Counted from the stretch's first letter, positions 1 through 8,784 are shown. The stretch is DNA of 14,977 bases from Holosporaceae bacterium (GCA_031276835.1 JAISMI010000028.1:1-14977); one strand, 5' to 3'. The notes: generated by a model not told the origin, from the sequence alone. Translations and numbers: made by a program.

Positions 1-484
1 CGCAATTAATCGTCACATAATTTTTGGAAGATCTTTTACTTTTTTGATGAATATATTTGGCCATGATCTCCTTGCCGACGCCGGTTTCTCCGACTATTAG
101 GACGGTGGCGTCCGTAGGAGCGATTTTATCGGCGATTTCAAAGGCCGCTTTTGTCGCCGGATCTTCAATGACAGGAGTAAATCGATGCGAAATTCTATTC
201 TTTATTATTTCTTCCAAATATCGAATCGATTGAAGATTTATGCTTACTTCATTTTTCAACGACGTACGATAATTTACGGAAGAGATAACAGAAACTACAA
301 GATTTTTTAAGTCGCTCGCCAGTATGCCAATCAAATTTCCGTCAATAACGATAACGTCGTCTGAATTTATTGAAGTCCCGACGTTTTTTTTAAAAAATAG
401 AGTGTTGCAATTGAACATTCTAGATATCTTGACTATTTCAAATAGCGAATGTTCGAGTTTTTCCCCCACAACTAAAATTCTCAT
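1..484 (-). CDS. flbD: FlbD-like sigma-54-dependent transcriptional activator (N-terminal part, cut by window edge)
   Basis: I read 161 codons from an ATG at 484 to the left edge, with GGAGG at 491-495 six bases before the start. Residues 1 to about 105 form a receiver-like domain that starts MRILVVG and has an acidic VIVID segment near residue 48. Residues 107-161 begin the AAA+ sigma-54 activation domain, with Walker A GETGVGKE at 132-139. The stretch around DPATKAAF, IADKIAPTDATVLI and MAKYIHQKSKR closely resembles Caulobacter FlbD as I remember it. FlbD activates sigma-54 flagellar class III/IV genes and has a degenerate receiver. The GAFTGA loop, Walker B and DNA-binding helix lie outside the window, so the sub-family call rests on the N-terminal third. 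It is divergent from mutL. Another NtrC-family activator is possible. Confidence 0.75.
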   Translation of the reverse strand, partial: MRILVVGEKLEHSLFEIVKISRMFNCNTLFFKKNVGTSINSDDVIVIDGNLIGILASDLKNLVVSVISSVNYRTSLKNEVSINLQSIRYLEEIIKNRISHRFTPVIEDPATKAAFEIADKIAPTDATVLIVGETGVGKEIMAKYIHQKSKRSSKNYVTINC

Positions 485-579
485 GAAACGCCTCCGTGCT
501 CGTAGTCTAAATGGGCTTTATGAAAAATTAGTAAACAAAATTATTTTAGTGTATTCTATTGGCCAAGCGGAATTATGAA

Positions 580-2388
580 ATGGCTATAAAACTACTATCG
601 CAGACTTTAATTAATCAAATTGCGGCCGGAGAGGTAATAGAGCGGCCGGCGTCGGTCATAAAAGAGCTTGTGGAAAACGCCCTCGACGCCGACGCGAGCG
701 AAATTATTGTGAAGGTCGTTGACGCCGGTAAAAGCTTTATCTCCGTGAGCGATAACGGCAACGGCATGGATAAAGACTCTTTGGAACTCTGCGTTTTGAG
801 TCATGCCACCTCCAAATTAAGTTCTGAAAACCTATTTGATATACACACTTTTGGGTTTCGAGGAGAAGCGCTTCCCTCAATTGCATCGATTTCGCGTCTC
901 TCCATCACCTCGGCCAACGACTCTTCTTCGGAGGCCTGGACTATAAACTTAGAGGGAACCAACCGTCTCGGATTATCTCCGGCTAATCGCAAACGGGGCG
1001 TCACCATTGAAGTGCGCGACTTATTTTTCGCCACGCCGGCACGTTTAAAATTTTTAAAATCCAACGCCGCAGAACTCGACAACTGTCGCGAAACGTTTAA
1101 TCGTTTGGCTTTGGCCTTTCCTGCCGTCGCGTTTAGATTTTTCGACGGAGACAAAGAAAAATTCTGCTACACAAAAACCGACGATCTGCGGAAACGCATA
1201 CGGGAAATTTTGGGAGAGTCGTTCGACGCCAATACGTCCGAAATAAACGCCGAAAAAGACGGATTGAAACTACATGGATTTATTGGAGTGCCGACATTCA
1301 ATAAAGCCTCCGCCAATTCGCAATATTTTTTCGTAAACGGCAGATTCGTAAAAGATAAAAACTTCGCCTACGCTCTGAAATCCGCCTATTCCGGATTGGT
1401 TCCCCAGGGACGGCACGCGGCGGCGGTTTTATTTCTCCAAATACCCTACGACGAGGTTGACGTAAACGCTCATCCGGCAAAGGTGGAAGTTAGATTTAAG
1501 GAAAGCGAAAAAATTCGGTTTTTCATACTGTCGGAATTGAAAAAAGCGCTCTCGTCCTCCGGAGCCATGAAACCTACAAACGAGATAGCCAATCATTTTA
1601 ACGCAAAAAAGACGAATCCTTTTTTTTCCTCTGGGAAATTTTCGCCGAGCAGCGAAGAAAGAAAAGCAAATTACGATTTTTTTGCTAAAAATTCCTCCAA
1701 CTTTAGCGTTTCAGAAAATCAAACAAAAAAGATCAATCCCGCAAACATGGAAGCTCTCGCGATGCAATCGACATCGATGAAATCGGAATTTCCCCAAAGG
1801 GCGGAACAAAACGAAAAAAATTTTCTGGGCAACGCCATTCATCAGATAAATAACGCCTATATAGTCGCCGAGAACGGAGAAAATTTAATCATTGTCGATC
1901 AGCACGCGGCCGCCGAAAGAATCACACTGGAAAAATTGAAAAATAATCTTTCTTTGGAATCGCAAACGCTGCTGCTGCCGGAGGTTTGTCCGCTACGGGA
2001 ATCGCAAATCGAGCGGCTGCAGAAAAATCAGGATCTATTATCGAAATTCGGGATTCATTATGAAAAATTGACTAATGATTTGATATCCGTCGTCGCCGTT
2101 CCGGCCATCTTTGAAAACTGCGACGCAAAATCCATGATAACCGACCTGGCCGACGAACTTGAAACTTTTGGAGACGCATATTCGGTGGATAAAAAAATAC
2201 ATCATATTTTATCGACCATTTCATGTCACGGCAGTCTGCGAGCCGGCAAAAAATTAACAATCCAGGAAATGAATTCGCTACTACGCCAAATGGAAGATTC
2301 TCCTAATATCGCCCAGTGCTGCCATGGCAGGCCGTCGTATGTGATATTATCTGTAGATAATTTAAATAAAATTTTCGAAAGATCTTGA
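580..2388 (+). CDS. mutL: DNA mismatch repair protein MutL
   Basis: This is the MutL ATPase/endonuclease that couples MutS mismatch recognition to strand incision (602 aa, normal length). The N-terminal GHKL ATPase has ELVENALDADAS at residues 29-40, DNGNGM at 58-63, ATSKL and TFGFRGEALPSI at 90-101. A poorly conserved linker covers about 330-410. The C-terminal domain carries the endonuclease motif DQHA-x2-E-x4-E at 440-451, then SCHGSLRAG and QCCHGRP (579-585). It is therefore an incising MutL, as in bacteria lacking MutH. I chose ATG 580 because the protein then begins MAIKLLSQTLINQIAAGEV, the family's usual start. An in-frame TTG at 559 would add seven residues. Only a weak Shine-Dalgarno (AGCGGA) precedes ATG 580. 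An EAL gene follows after 43 bases on the same strand. Confidence 0.97.
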   Translation: MAIKLLSQTLINQIAAGEVIERPASVIKELVENALDADASEIIVKVVDAGKSFISVSDNGNGMDKDSLELCVLSHATSKLSSENLFDIHTFGFRGEALPSIASISRLSITSANDSSSEAWTINLEGTNRLGLSPANRKRGVTIEVRDLFFATPARLKFLKSNAAELDNCRETFNRLALAFPAVAFRFFDGDKEKFCYTKTDDLRKRIREILGESFDANTSEINAEKDGLKLHGFIGVPTFNKASANSQYFFVNGRFVKDKNFAYALKSAYSGLVPQGRHAAAVLFLQIPYDEVDVNAHPAKVEVRFKESEKIRFFILSELKKALSSSGAMKPTNEIANHFNAKKTNPFFSSGKFSPSSEERKANYDFFAKNSSNFSVSENQTKKINPANMEALAMQSTSMKSEFPQRAEQNEKNFLGNAIHQINNAYIVAENGENLIIVDQHAAAERITLEKLKNNLSLESQTLLLPEVCPLRESQIERLQKNQDLLSKFGIHYEKLTNDLISVVAVPAIFENCDAKSMITDLADELETFGDAYSVDKKIHHILSTISCHGSLRAGKKLTIQEMNSLLRQMEDSPNIAQCCHGRPSYVILSVDNLNKIFERS

Positions 2389-2431
2389 TAATCTTCAAAC
2401 GCACCATATATAGTAATCAAACGAGGAAATT

Positions 2432-3139
2432 ATGATAAAAAAAATAAGACTGCAGCCGCTTGTTTACTTGAGTAACGATATGATTTTTGGCTACGAGGTT
2501 CTCTATAAAAAAGAACATTCCTCCGCATATCCGAGCGCGTCCAATATATTGGAAAGCGTAATATCCTCCTGCGGCCACAGACGAAATTTACAATTATTCA
2601 TCAATATGACCGTAAAAGACGTGGTAGACGACGGATTTTGCAGATCTTTCTTGCATATTCTAAAAAAAACAAAAGTAGACGGTTCCAATATAGTTCTTGA
2701 AGTGAGCGAAAAGACTCATCCGGATTCTTTATCCTCCGCAAAAAAGACGTTGAGCCTGCTCCGCCATCACAATATTAAGGTGGCGCTGGACGATTTCGGA
2801 ACGGAGTACTCTAGTCTTTCTTTTCTTAAGGAACTTCCCATAGACATAGTGAAGATAGATAAGAAATTTACGCAGGAAGCCCCTTCGAGTAAAAAATCCA
2901 GAGCGTTGCTGAAATTTTGCGCTCAAATCTCCCATGATATCGGCTGCGAAGTCGTCGCGGAAGGCATCGAAACCCAAGATCAATTGGACTGCGTTAAGAA
3001 TTCGGGAGCAGATATCGGACAGGGATTTCTGTTTACGGATCCGCTTAGGAATTTAAGACAAAAAATAACTCCCTTCATCGGATTAGACGAGTTCGCTTCT
3101 TTTCCCATCGACGTCGCGCACAAAGTCCTTTATTGCTAG
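2432..3139 (+). CDS. Stand-alone EAL-domain protein, probable c-di-GMP phosphodiesterase
   Basis: The 235-residue protein is a single EAL domain with no membrane segment, sensor or GGDEF part. The signature triad is EVL (GYEVLYK, residues 20-26), as in YuxH-like EAL proteins that have GYELLYR. The arginine of EALxR is lysine. The other expected metal or substrate residues are present: N59 in INMT, E90/E93 in LEVSE, D120-D121 in DDFGTEYSS, K141 in VKID, E178 in AEGIE and Q197 in GQGFLF. This suggests an active or weakly active phosphodiesterase rather than a dead fold, which is inference. ATG 2432 has the ribosome site GAGG at 2423-2426. It lies 43 bases behind mutL and converges with the rluD-type gene. 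Its closeness to an flbD-like gene fits motility control but does not prove it. Confidence 0.88.
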   Translation: MIKKIRLQPLVYLSNDMIFGYEVLYKKEHSSAYPSASNILESVISSCGHRRNLQLFINMTVKDVVDDGFCRSFLHILKKTKVDGSNIVLEVSEKTHPDSLSSAKKTLSLLRHHNIKVALDDFGTEYSSLSFLKELPIDIVKIDKKFTQEAPSSKKSRALLKFCAQISHDIGCEVVAEGIETQDQLDCVKNSGADIGQGFLFTDPLRNLRQKITPFIGLDEFASFPIDVAHKVLYC

Positions 3140-3206
3140 CTAAATCTATCCGCCCGCGTTGATGGGAATAGATCTAGAATTGATATTTTGCTATCCAATT
3201 AACAAT

Positions 3207-4151
3207 CTAGCCGGCGCCGGCGGAGAGAACTTTTTCCAACGCGTTCATATCGCTCGGCATATCGCTCTCAAAATGCATAGTTTTCCGCGATCTAGGATGT
3301 ATAAATTCCAAAAAGTACGCATGGAGCGCCTGTCGAGAGAATCCGCGTACAAAATCGGCTATTTCTTCCGGAATAAAATAATTTTTCGCCCTGTAAAGGG
3401 AATCCCCCACGAGAGAGCACCCTTTGTGCGACATGTGAACCCTTATCTGATGAGTGCGGCCGGTCAGCAATTCGCACTCCACCTTTGAAGCAAATTTCGA
3501 AAATATTTTCAGAGTCCTATAAAACGTAATCGCATTCCGTCCGCCATGGGATGAAACAGCCATTTTTAGTCGATTATTTTTATCCCTTGCCATAAACGTT
3601 TCGATTTTTCCATGCGGAGGAAAAAGATTAGAATAACAAAAACAAACGTACTTCCTCCTTATGGAGTGGATCGCAAATTGCTTGGCGAGTTCGCCGTGGG
3701 AGAAGTCGTTTTTGGCCGCCACCAATATGCCGCTGGTGTTCTTGTCTATTCTATGAACGATTCCAGGTCTGCATCGATCGCTTCCGCTCGATAGGAACTC
3801 CCCGCAATGATGAGCGAGTCCATTAACCAACGTATGGGAAAAATTTCCCGCGCCTGGATGAACGACTACTCCGGACGGCTTATCAATGACTAGTAGATCC
3901 TCGTCCTCGTATAAAATAGAAAATTCGACTCCGTCGTCCGCCGTCAAATCCGGTTTTTTCACCTCAAAATCATCATCCATTAAAATTTTATCATTGTATT
4001 TCAGATTATGGCCCGCGTCCGTTACCACAACCGAGTTGACTCTAACGCAGCCGGAGGATATCAACGTTTGAATTCTGCTGCGGGATAATTTATCTATTTC
4101 GGACGCCAAAAATTTATCCAATCTATTTTTCTTGACGTCGACAATTACCAA
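3207..4151 (-). CDS. rluD: RluA/RluD-family ribosomal large subunit pseudouridine synthase
   Basis: This enzyme isomerises specific uridines in 23S rRNA. The N-terminal S4 RNA-binding domain (about residues 10-60) contains RLDKFLA, SRSRIQTLI and GCVRVNS. The catalytic domain has LLVIDKPSGVVVHPG at 86-100 and the HRIDKNTSG motif at 133-141, with catalytic D136. LLTGRTHQIRVH follows near the middle of the domain. Length (314 aa) and layout fit RluD, but RluC or a related paralogue cannot be excluded from sequence alone. The likely start is TTG 4151. It has no clear Shine-Dalgarno and lies 5 bases beyond the ftsH stop, so it is probably translated by coupling to ftsH. Upstream in-frame alternatives are only CTG, ATA or ATT before a TAA at 4176-4178. 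It is the last gene of the minus-strand cluster. Confidence 0.9.
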   Translation of the reverse strand: MVIVDVKKNRLDKFLASEIDKLSRSRIQTLISSGCVRVNSVVVTDAGHNLKYNDKILMDDDFEVKKPDLTADDGVEFSILYEDEDLLVIDKPSGVVVHPGAGNFSHTLVNGLAHHCGEFLSSGSDRCRPGIVHRIDKNTSGILVAAKNDFSHGELAKQFAIHSIRRKYVCFCYSNLFPPHGKIETFMARDKNNRLKMAVSSHGGRNAITFYRTLKIFSKFASKVECELLTGRTHQIRVHMSHKGCSLVGDSLYRAKNYFIPEEIADFVRGFSRQALHAYFLEFIHPRSRKTMHFESDMPSDMNALEKVLSAGAG

Positions 4152-4156
4152 CAGTT

Positions 4157-6076
4157 CTATAATGTTTTCGGTTCCTTAGATTTTTTCGGCGATTTTCCAA
4201 CTCCTGGCATGTCTTTGGAGCTCGGCATTTTAGATTTTTTCGACGGTTTCACAATTTCAATCCTCTTTTGCTTTACAATTTTTTGGCCATCCACGATTTT
4301 TTTAATATCTTCTCCGGTTAGAGTTTCGTGCTCGAGTAATCCTTGGGCTAACAGCTCCAACGCTTCTCTATTATTCTCAAGAATTTTTTTAGCTCTGTCG
4401 TAGGTTTTATCGACGAGGGCGCGAATTTCCTCGTCTATTATCTTGGCCGTCGAACTGGATATGTTTTTATTGGCCGTTGTCGAATGACCAAGAAACACCT
4501 CCTGAGCTCCGTCTCCGGCGTAAGAAAGAAATCCGAGTTTATCGCTCATTCCCCATTCCAATATCATAAGTCTGGCGATTTTAGTGGCCTGATTTATATC
4601 GGAAGACGCTCCGGCGGTGATTTTTTCATGGCCAAAAATCATTTCTTCTGCAATTCTTCCTCCGGCTGCAACGGAAAGATCCGCCTCCAGCTTGACGCGG
4701 GAAACGGAAATTCTATCTTGCTCCGGCAGACGCATAACCATACCAAGAGCTCGCCCTCTCGGTATAATCGTCGCCTTGTGAATTGGATCCGACTCCGGAA
4801 TGTTCAATGCGACAATGGCATGCCCCGCTTCATGGTAGGCGGTTAATTTTTTCTCCTCTTCAGTCATGACCATGGAACGGCGTTCCGCTCCCATCATAAC
4901 TTTATCTTTAGCCTCTTCCAATTCATCCATGCCGACAACGCGTTTGCCGCGTCTAGCCGCCAATAACGCCGCTTCGTTAACCAAATTCGCCAAATCCGCG
5001 CCGGAAAATCCCGGAGTTCCTCGGGCTATTATTAGCGGATCCACATCCGAAGATAGAGGAATCTTTTTCAAATGAACCCGCAGAATTTTTTCCCTTCCGT
5101 TAAGATCGGGAACCGGCACAACCACCTGCCGATCAAATCTTCCAGGCCGTAATAATGCCGGATCAAGAACGTCGGGTCTGTTGGTGGCCGATATGATGAT
5201 GACGCCGTTGTTTTCTTCGAAACCGTCCATTTCCACCAGCAATTGATTTAGAGTTTGCTCGCGTTCATCATTGCCGCCTCCAAGTCCGAATCCTCGATGA
5301 CGCCCGACGGCGTCGATTTCATCAATAAAAATAATGCAAGGCGCGCTCTTTTTTCCTTGATCAAACATATCGCGAACTCGACTGGCTCCAACGCCAACGA
5401 ACATCTCCACAAATTCAGAACCGGAAATACTGAAAAAAGGAACATTGGCTTCTCCGGCAATTGCTCTGGCCAACAGAGTTTTGCCGGTGCCAGGAGATCC
5501 GACGAGCAACACCCCTCTTGGAATTTTGCCGCCGAGTCGCCTAAATTTATTTGGATCCCGTAAGAAATCGACTATTTCCTCCAGTTCGGATTTGGCTTCA
5601 TCTATTCCGGCGACGTCGCTAAAAGTGACTTTTCCCATTTTTTCACTGAGCAATTTCGCCTTTGATTTCCCAAATCCCATGGCTTTATTTCCTCCGGCTT
5701 GCATCTGCCGCAGAGCAAAAAACCAAATTCCTCCTAAAATCAGCAGCGGCAACCAGCTGAGGAAAAGATGCATCAGCGTGGAATGTTCCTCGTTGGGACT
5801 GGCTATAATTTGCACGTTTTTCGCAATTAATTTTTTCACCAATTCCGGATCTCGCGGATCATAGGTGGCGAACACGCGACCGTCCAGCGTGGTCCCTTCG
5901 ATGGTAAGACCTCGAATTATGACCGCGGACACTTTTCCATTGTCTACGTCGTTTAAAAATTCAGAATAGGCAATGTTGGGAATACTTTCTTTTCCGCTAT
6001 TAAACGCCTGAAATAATAAAAATATGAAACAGGCGACGGCAATCCAAATCGATAGATTTTTATAATTTTTATTCAT
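4157..6076 (-). CDS. ftsH: ATP-dependent zinc metalloprotease FtsH
   Basis: This is the membrane-anchored AAA+ protease that degrades misfolded membrane proteins and regulatory substrates. Two membrane segments lie at about 9-26 and 103-122 and flank the periplasmic part. The AAA module has Walker A GSPGTGKT (193-200, where most FtsH have GPPGTGKT), pore loop MFVGVGA, Walker B IIFIDEID (248-255) and the second region of homology [20 protein letters not shown] (298-316 region). The protease domain has HEAGH at 415-419 and the third zinc ligand D493 in SSDINQAT. A lysine-rich tail of about 35 residues ends the protein. I prefer ATG 6076 (639 aa) because GGGGA at 6083-6087 is 6 bases away. GTG 6079 directly precedes it. 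It follows tilS by 17 bases, the usual alphaproteobacterial pairing. Confidence 0.98.
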   Translation of the reverse strand: MNKNYKNLSIWIAVACFIFLLFQAFNSGKESIPNIAYSEFLNDVDNGKVSAVIIRGLTIEGTTLDGRVFATYDPRDPELVKKLIAKNVQIIASPNEEHSTLMHLFLSWLPLLILGGIWFFALRQMQAGGNKAMGFGKSKAKLLSEKMGKVTFSDVAGIDEAKSELEEIVDFLRDPNKFRRLGGKIPRGVLLVGSPGTGKTLLARAIAGEANVPFFSISGSEFVEMFVGVGASRVRDMFDQGKKSAPCIIFIDEIDAVGRHRGFGLGGGNDEREQTLNQLLVEMDGFEENNGVIIISATNRPDVLDPALLRPGRFDRQVVVPVPDLNGREKILRVHLKKIPLSSDVDPLIIARGTPGFSGADLANLVNEAALLAARRGKRVVGMDELEEAKDKVMMGAERRSMVMTEEEKKLTAYHEAGHAIVALNIPESDPIHKATIIPRGRALGMVMRLPEQDRISVSRVKLEADLSVAAGGRIAEEMIFGHEKITAGASSDINQATKIARLMILEWGMSDKLGFLSYAGDGAQEVFLGHSTTANKNISSSTAKIIDEEIRALVDKTYDRAKKILENNREALELLAQGLLEHETLTGEDIKKIVDGQKIVKQKRIEIVKPSKKSKMPSSKDMPGVGKSPKKSKEPKTL

Positions 6077-6082
6077 CACGTA

Positions 6083-6087
6083 TCCCC
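6083..6087 (-). promoter_or_regulatory. Ribosome binding site deciding the ftsH start
   Basis: GGGGA on the minus strand lies 6 bases before ATG 6076 but only 3 bases before GTG 6079, so the ATG is favoured. Confidence 0.6.
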
Positions 6088-6093
6088 GTCGAA

Positions 6094-7272
6094 CTACAAA
6101 AAAACATCAAACAAATTTATTTTGTTCGATAAATCTCCCCGCGAACCATCGGTTTCGCGAGACATTTTATGATTTTGCCCACCGTAAGGCAATCCCCAAG
6201 ACGTCTCTTTCTCCGCAAAACGACGCCCCTGCCGGATTGACGACTCATTATTTCGATTTTCCCTAAACACAAATATTTTATCTTTTTTGATTTTCAGAAA
6301 ACATCTGCCTATGGTATTGATTTTTTTACATAATATTTGTTCGCATAGATCTTTCGTTATGGTGGTCGCGTATTTTTTTCCGCCAACGTTCCAGATTAAA
6401 CGTTTAAGAATTTCCGCGCGCGTCGATTCGTCTTCCGCCAACAATTGATTTTTTTCGACGATCGCATATCCGTCTTTAAAAAACTCGCAGAACTTTCTCA
6501 GAAAGCAAACGGCGAGCGTTTCGATTTGGTTTCTTCTCCTTCCTAATTGTATTATCTCATTGGAAATTAATGAAATTTTATCGGCCTCGTAGCGCATGAT
6601 TTTTTTACGATGAATAACTCTCAGAAAAATCTCCTGATCGTTCATGGGATCAATTTTCCAGGAAATATTTCTATTTCTCAAGAATTCTTCCAAATGACTC
6701 TTGGAAAAATGCAACATCGGCCGCAGTAATTTTACTCGATTGGTTAGGGATCTTACTTGACTCATGCCGGCTAATCCGCTTGGAGAACTTCCGGCATTCT
6801 TTCTCATTTCAAAAGTTTCCAACTGATCGTTCCAGGTATGTCCAATCATAAGAATCGGAACGGCGTTGTTCTCGCAATATTCGGACATTAATCGGTAGCG
6901 GGCTTCGCGGGCAAGATTTTCTAACTTTCCCCGTTCTATGGAAACGTCGCCTCTATCCCAATCGAGAATTTTATGACTCGCTCCAAGAGATCCACAAAGA
7001 TTCTCCACGAATTCGGCTTCTTTTCCGGATTCTTTCCGTAATTTGTGATCGACGGTTAGGCAATGAATTTGGATATTATTTTCCGCAGCCCATCGCGCCG
7101 CCATGACAAGCAACGACACGCTATCGGATCCTCCGGAGACGGCTGCGCCTAAAGATCTTGGAAATTCAACGGAATAATGGTCTTTATAAAAACCAATTAA
7201 TCGATCCATTTCCGCGCAAAAAAATTTCCAAGAGGACCGATCATCCGTAAATTCATATGCAATGGACGTCAC
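6094..7272 (-). CDS. tilS: tRNA(Ile)-lysidine synthetase TilS
   Basis: TilS attaches lysine to C34 of the CAU-anticodon tRNA-Ile so that it reads AUA. The PP-loop ATPase signature SGGSDS is at residues 46-51, [10 protein letters not shown] follows near 73, and the HxxDDQxET block appears as HTWNDQLET at 145-153, with asparagine for the first aspartate. GLAGM is at 166-170. The N-terminal domain is complete. The C-terminal part (about 300-392) is poorly conserved and shorter than in E. coli TilS, as is common in this class. The start is GTG 7272, whose GTGA overlaps the cpoB stop by 4 bases, a typical coupled junction. About 40 N-terminal residues precede the PP-loop, slightly long. ftsH follows 17 bases downstream. 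Confidence 0.93.
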   Translation of the reverse strand: MTSIAYEFTDDRSSWKFFCAEMDRLIGFYKDHYSVEFPRSLGAAVSGGSDSVSLLVMAARWAAENNIQIHCLTVDHKLRKESGKEAEFVENLCGSLGASHKILDWDRGDVSIERGKLENLAREARYRLMSEYCENNAVPILMIGHTWNDQLETFEMRKNAGSSPSGLAGMSQVRSLTNRVKLLRPMLHFSKSHLEEFLRNRNISWKIDPMNDQEIFLRVIHRKKIMRYEADKISLISNEIIQLGRRRNQIETLAVCFLRKFCEFFKDGYAIVEKNQLLAEDESTRAEILKRLIWNVGGKKYATTITKDLCEQILCKKINTIGRCFLKIKKDKIFVFRENRNNESSIRQGRRFAEKETSWGLPYGGQNHKMSRETDGSRGDLSNKINLFDVFL

Positions 7273-7871
7273 TTGATTTTTTTCAGTTCTGCCGAGGCTT
7301 TTTTCACAAATTCTCCTGAATAATCGCTAATTATTTTATTTAGGGTGGATTTGCATTTGTCTTTTTCGTTTAACTGCTTAAAACATATGGCCAATTTATA
7401 TAATGTCTCGGCGGCTTTCGATCCGGTTGGATTGGCCTTAAATCCTTTCATGTACTCGATGGCGGCGTTTTTATAGTCTTTTTCCACAAAGTAAGCGTTT
7501 CCTATGTAAAAAAACATCATACCGCAATATATATTTGTTGGATTTTTAGCGACGAAGGCATTTAATATTTTACGCGCCTCTTCTATGCTATTTTCCTCGA
7601 TTAGATCTAGGGCGGATTTTATTATTTCCTCAGGAGTTTTGCCAGTAATCGCCTCCATTTCTTTTTGGATGGCCGCCTCATTGGCGCTTTTATTGATAAA
7701 ATCATTCAGCGAAGAGATTTTTTTCTGCATTTCCCCAACGATTTTTTCCAATTCCTCGATTCTTCCGGTAAGTTCCCTCATAGAATCCGATAATTCAACG
7801 AAATCAGCGTTTTTTCCGACTACTTCTCCAACAAAAACAACAAATAATAGGGAATATATTATCTTTTTCAT
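7269..7871 (-). CDS. cpoB: Periplasmic cell-division coordinator CpoB (YbgF-like, coiled coil plus TPR)
   Basis: CpoB acts in the periplasm with the Tol-Pal system and peptidoglycan synthesis during constriction. The protein starts with a signal peptide (MKKIIYSLLFVVFVGEVVG). A short coiled coil follows (MRELTGRIEELEKIVGEMQ) and then tetratricopeptide-like repeats in the C-terminal half, including AIEYMKGFKANPTGSKAAET and LYKLAICFKQLNEK. This is the CpoB/YbgF architecture. I favour ATG 7871 (200 aa) because AAGAG at 7881-7885 is 9 bases upstream. ATG 7880 has that sequence touching it. Usually cpoB follows tolB-pal. Here folD lies upstream instead, while the downstream tilS-ftsH order is kept. 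The sequence is weakly conserved, so the name rests on architecture and position. Confidence 0.82.
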   Translation of the reverse strand: MKKIIYSLLFVVFVGEVVGKNADFVELSDSMRELTGRIEELEKIVGEMQKKISSLNDFINKSANEAAIQKEMEAITGKTPEEIIKSALDLIEENSIEEARKILNAFVAKNPTNIYCGMMFFYIGNAYFVEKDYKNAAIEYMKGFKANPTGSKAAETLYKLAICFKQLNEKDKCKSTLNKIISDYSGEFVKKASAELKKIK

Positions 7872-7888
7872 TGCAACCATCTCTTGAA

Positions 7889-7906
7889 ATAACCGGCTAA
7901 GGTTAT
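7889..7906. other. Small inverted repeat between folD and cpoB
   Basis: ATAACC and GGTTAT form a perfect 6-bp stem with a 6-base loop, 18 bases ahead of cpoB ATG 7871's ribosome site region. It is AT-rich and has no strong T-run on the minus strand (only TTTC), so it is a weak attenuator or processing hairpin at most. Confidence 0.3.
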
Positions 7907-7919
7907 CACATTTTGAGCT

Positions 7920-8771
7920 TCAATAATAGCAGGCTAACTTAAGAGTATTGTGCATAAGATGAGCCACCGTCATGGGACCAACTCCGTTGGGCACCGGAGT
8001 AATTGCCTCGGCGACGTCAAATACGTCGTTGAAATCTACGTCTCCAACGATTTTACTCGATCCGTTCTGTTCTATTCTATTTATCCCAACGTCTATGACT
8101 GTCGCTCCAGGCTTTATGAATTCTTTTCCCACGAAGAGAGGTTTTCCTACGGCGCTTACTAATATGTCGGCCGTTCTGCATATTTCGGGTAAATCCTTCG
8201 AATAGGAATGCAGTAACGTCACGGTGCAATTGGCGTTCAGCAGCAGCTGCGCCAACGGACGTCCAACGATGGAGGATCTTCCTAGAACTACGGCGTGCCG
8301 TCCGGCGACGTCTTCGCAGACGGTCCGCAGTAAATGCAAAATCCCCAACGGAGTACAGGGAGCGATTCCTGGCTCTCCAGAAAATAATTTACCCTGATTT
8401 ATAGTCGTCAGTCCGTCTACGTCCTTGTTGGGATGAATCAGGTTAACAAATGCTCTAAATTGAAGATTCTTTGGCAATGGAGACTGAAGTAAAATGGCGT
8501 GAACCTTTTTATCCTCGTTTAATTGAAATATCAAATCCGCAATTTCGCGCTCCTTGACGACGGAGCCAAACTTGTAGACGACGGAGGAAATTCCTACCTC
8601 CGCCGCTAATTTTTCCTTGACCGATATATATTTATCGCTCGCCGGATTTTCTCCAACTCGTATCATGGCGATCCGCGGCTCAATGCCGCGGCTTTTAATT
8701 TCGTCCACTCTTTTTTTTATTTGCTCGGAAAACTCTTTCGCTATCGTTTTTCCGTCTATTATTTTCGCCAT
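7920..8771 (-). CDS. folD: Bifunctional methylenetetrahydrofolate dehydrogenase / methenyltetrahydrofolate cyclohydrolase
   Basis: FolD interconverts 5,10-methylene-, 5,10-methenyl- and 10-formyl-tetrahydrofolate in the cytoplasm and supplies formyl groups for purines and initiator tRNA. The 283-residue length is normal. The active-site pair Y48 and K52 lies in SDKYISVKEK, matching the YxxxK of the family. LQSPLPK is at about 95-101 and KDVDGL at 116-121. PCTPLGI is at about 139-145. The NAD(P)-binding GRSSIVGRPLA is at 164-174, and GDVDF and TPVPNGVGPMT come near the C-terminus. ATG 8771 has only a weak AGAGA ribosome site and lies 13 bases behind the yggT stop. A yggT-folD neighbourhood is known in Alphaproteobacteria. 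The DUF167 gene often found between them is absent. Confidence 0.97.
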   Translation of the reverse strand: MAKIIDGKTIAKEFSEQIKKRVDEIKSRGIEPRIAMIRVGENPASDKYISVKEKLAAEVGISSVVYKFGSVVKEREIADLIFQLNEDKKVHAILLQSPLPKNLQFRAFVNLIHPNKDVDGLTTINQGKLFSGEPGIAPCTPLGILHLLRTVCEDVAGRHAVVLGRSSIVGRPLAQLLLNANCTVTLLHSYSKDLPEICRTADILVSAVGKPLFVGKEFIKPGATVIDVGINRIEQNGSSKIVGDVDFNDVFDVAEAITPVPNGVGPMTVAHLMHNTLKLACYY

Positions 8772-8784
8772 TTATATCTCTATG

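Noticed and set aside
528..557. Possible mutL promoter TTAGTA-18-TATTCT.
   Set aside because: Both boxes match the consensus too poorly in an AT-rich stretch to be reported as a feature.
1620..1627. T8 run in the mutL linker, and similarly A9 at 10282-10290 in the nucleotidyltransferase gene, as possible phase-variation tracts.
   Set aside because: Such A/T runs are expected in AT-rich coding DNA and both genes are in frame over their full lengths. Unlike G11, they are not outliers.
3179..3202. AT-rich imperfect inverted repeat (AATTGATA against TATCCAATT) between the convergent EAL and rluD genes.
   Set aside because: It has a bulge, no GC-rich stem and no T-run, so it cannot be supported as a terminator.
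3210..3221. 12-bp perfect palindrome GCCGGCGCCGGC directly before the rluD-type stop codon, considered as a shared terminator for the convergent EAL and rluD genes.
   Set aside because: A hairpin would have only 4 bp around a 4-base loop, no T-run follows at the right distance on either strand, and the bases encode AGAG at the protein's end.
3159..3488. Open frame on the plus strand antisense to the rluD-type gene, and similar long open frames inside ftsH, folD and the MFS gene.
   Set aside because: They overlap clearly recognisable genes on the other strand, show no family features, and have no ribosome sites.
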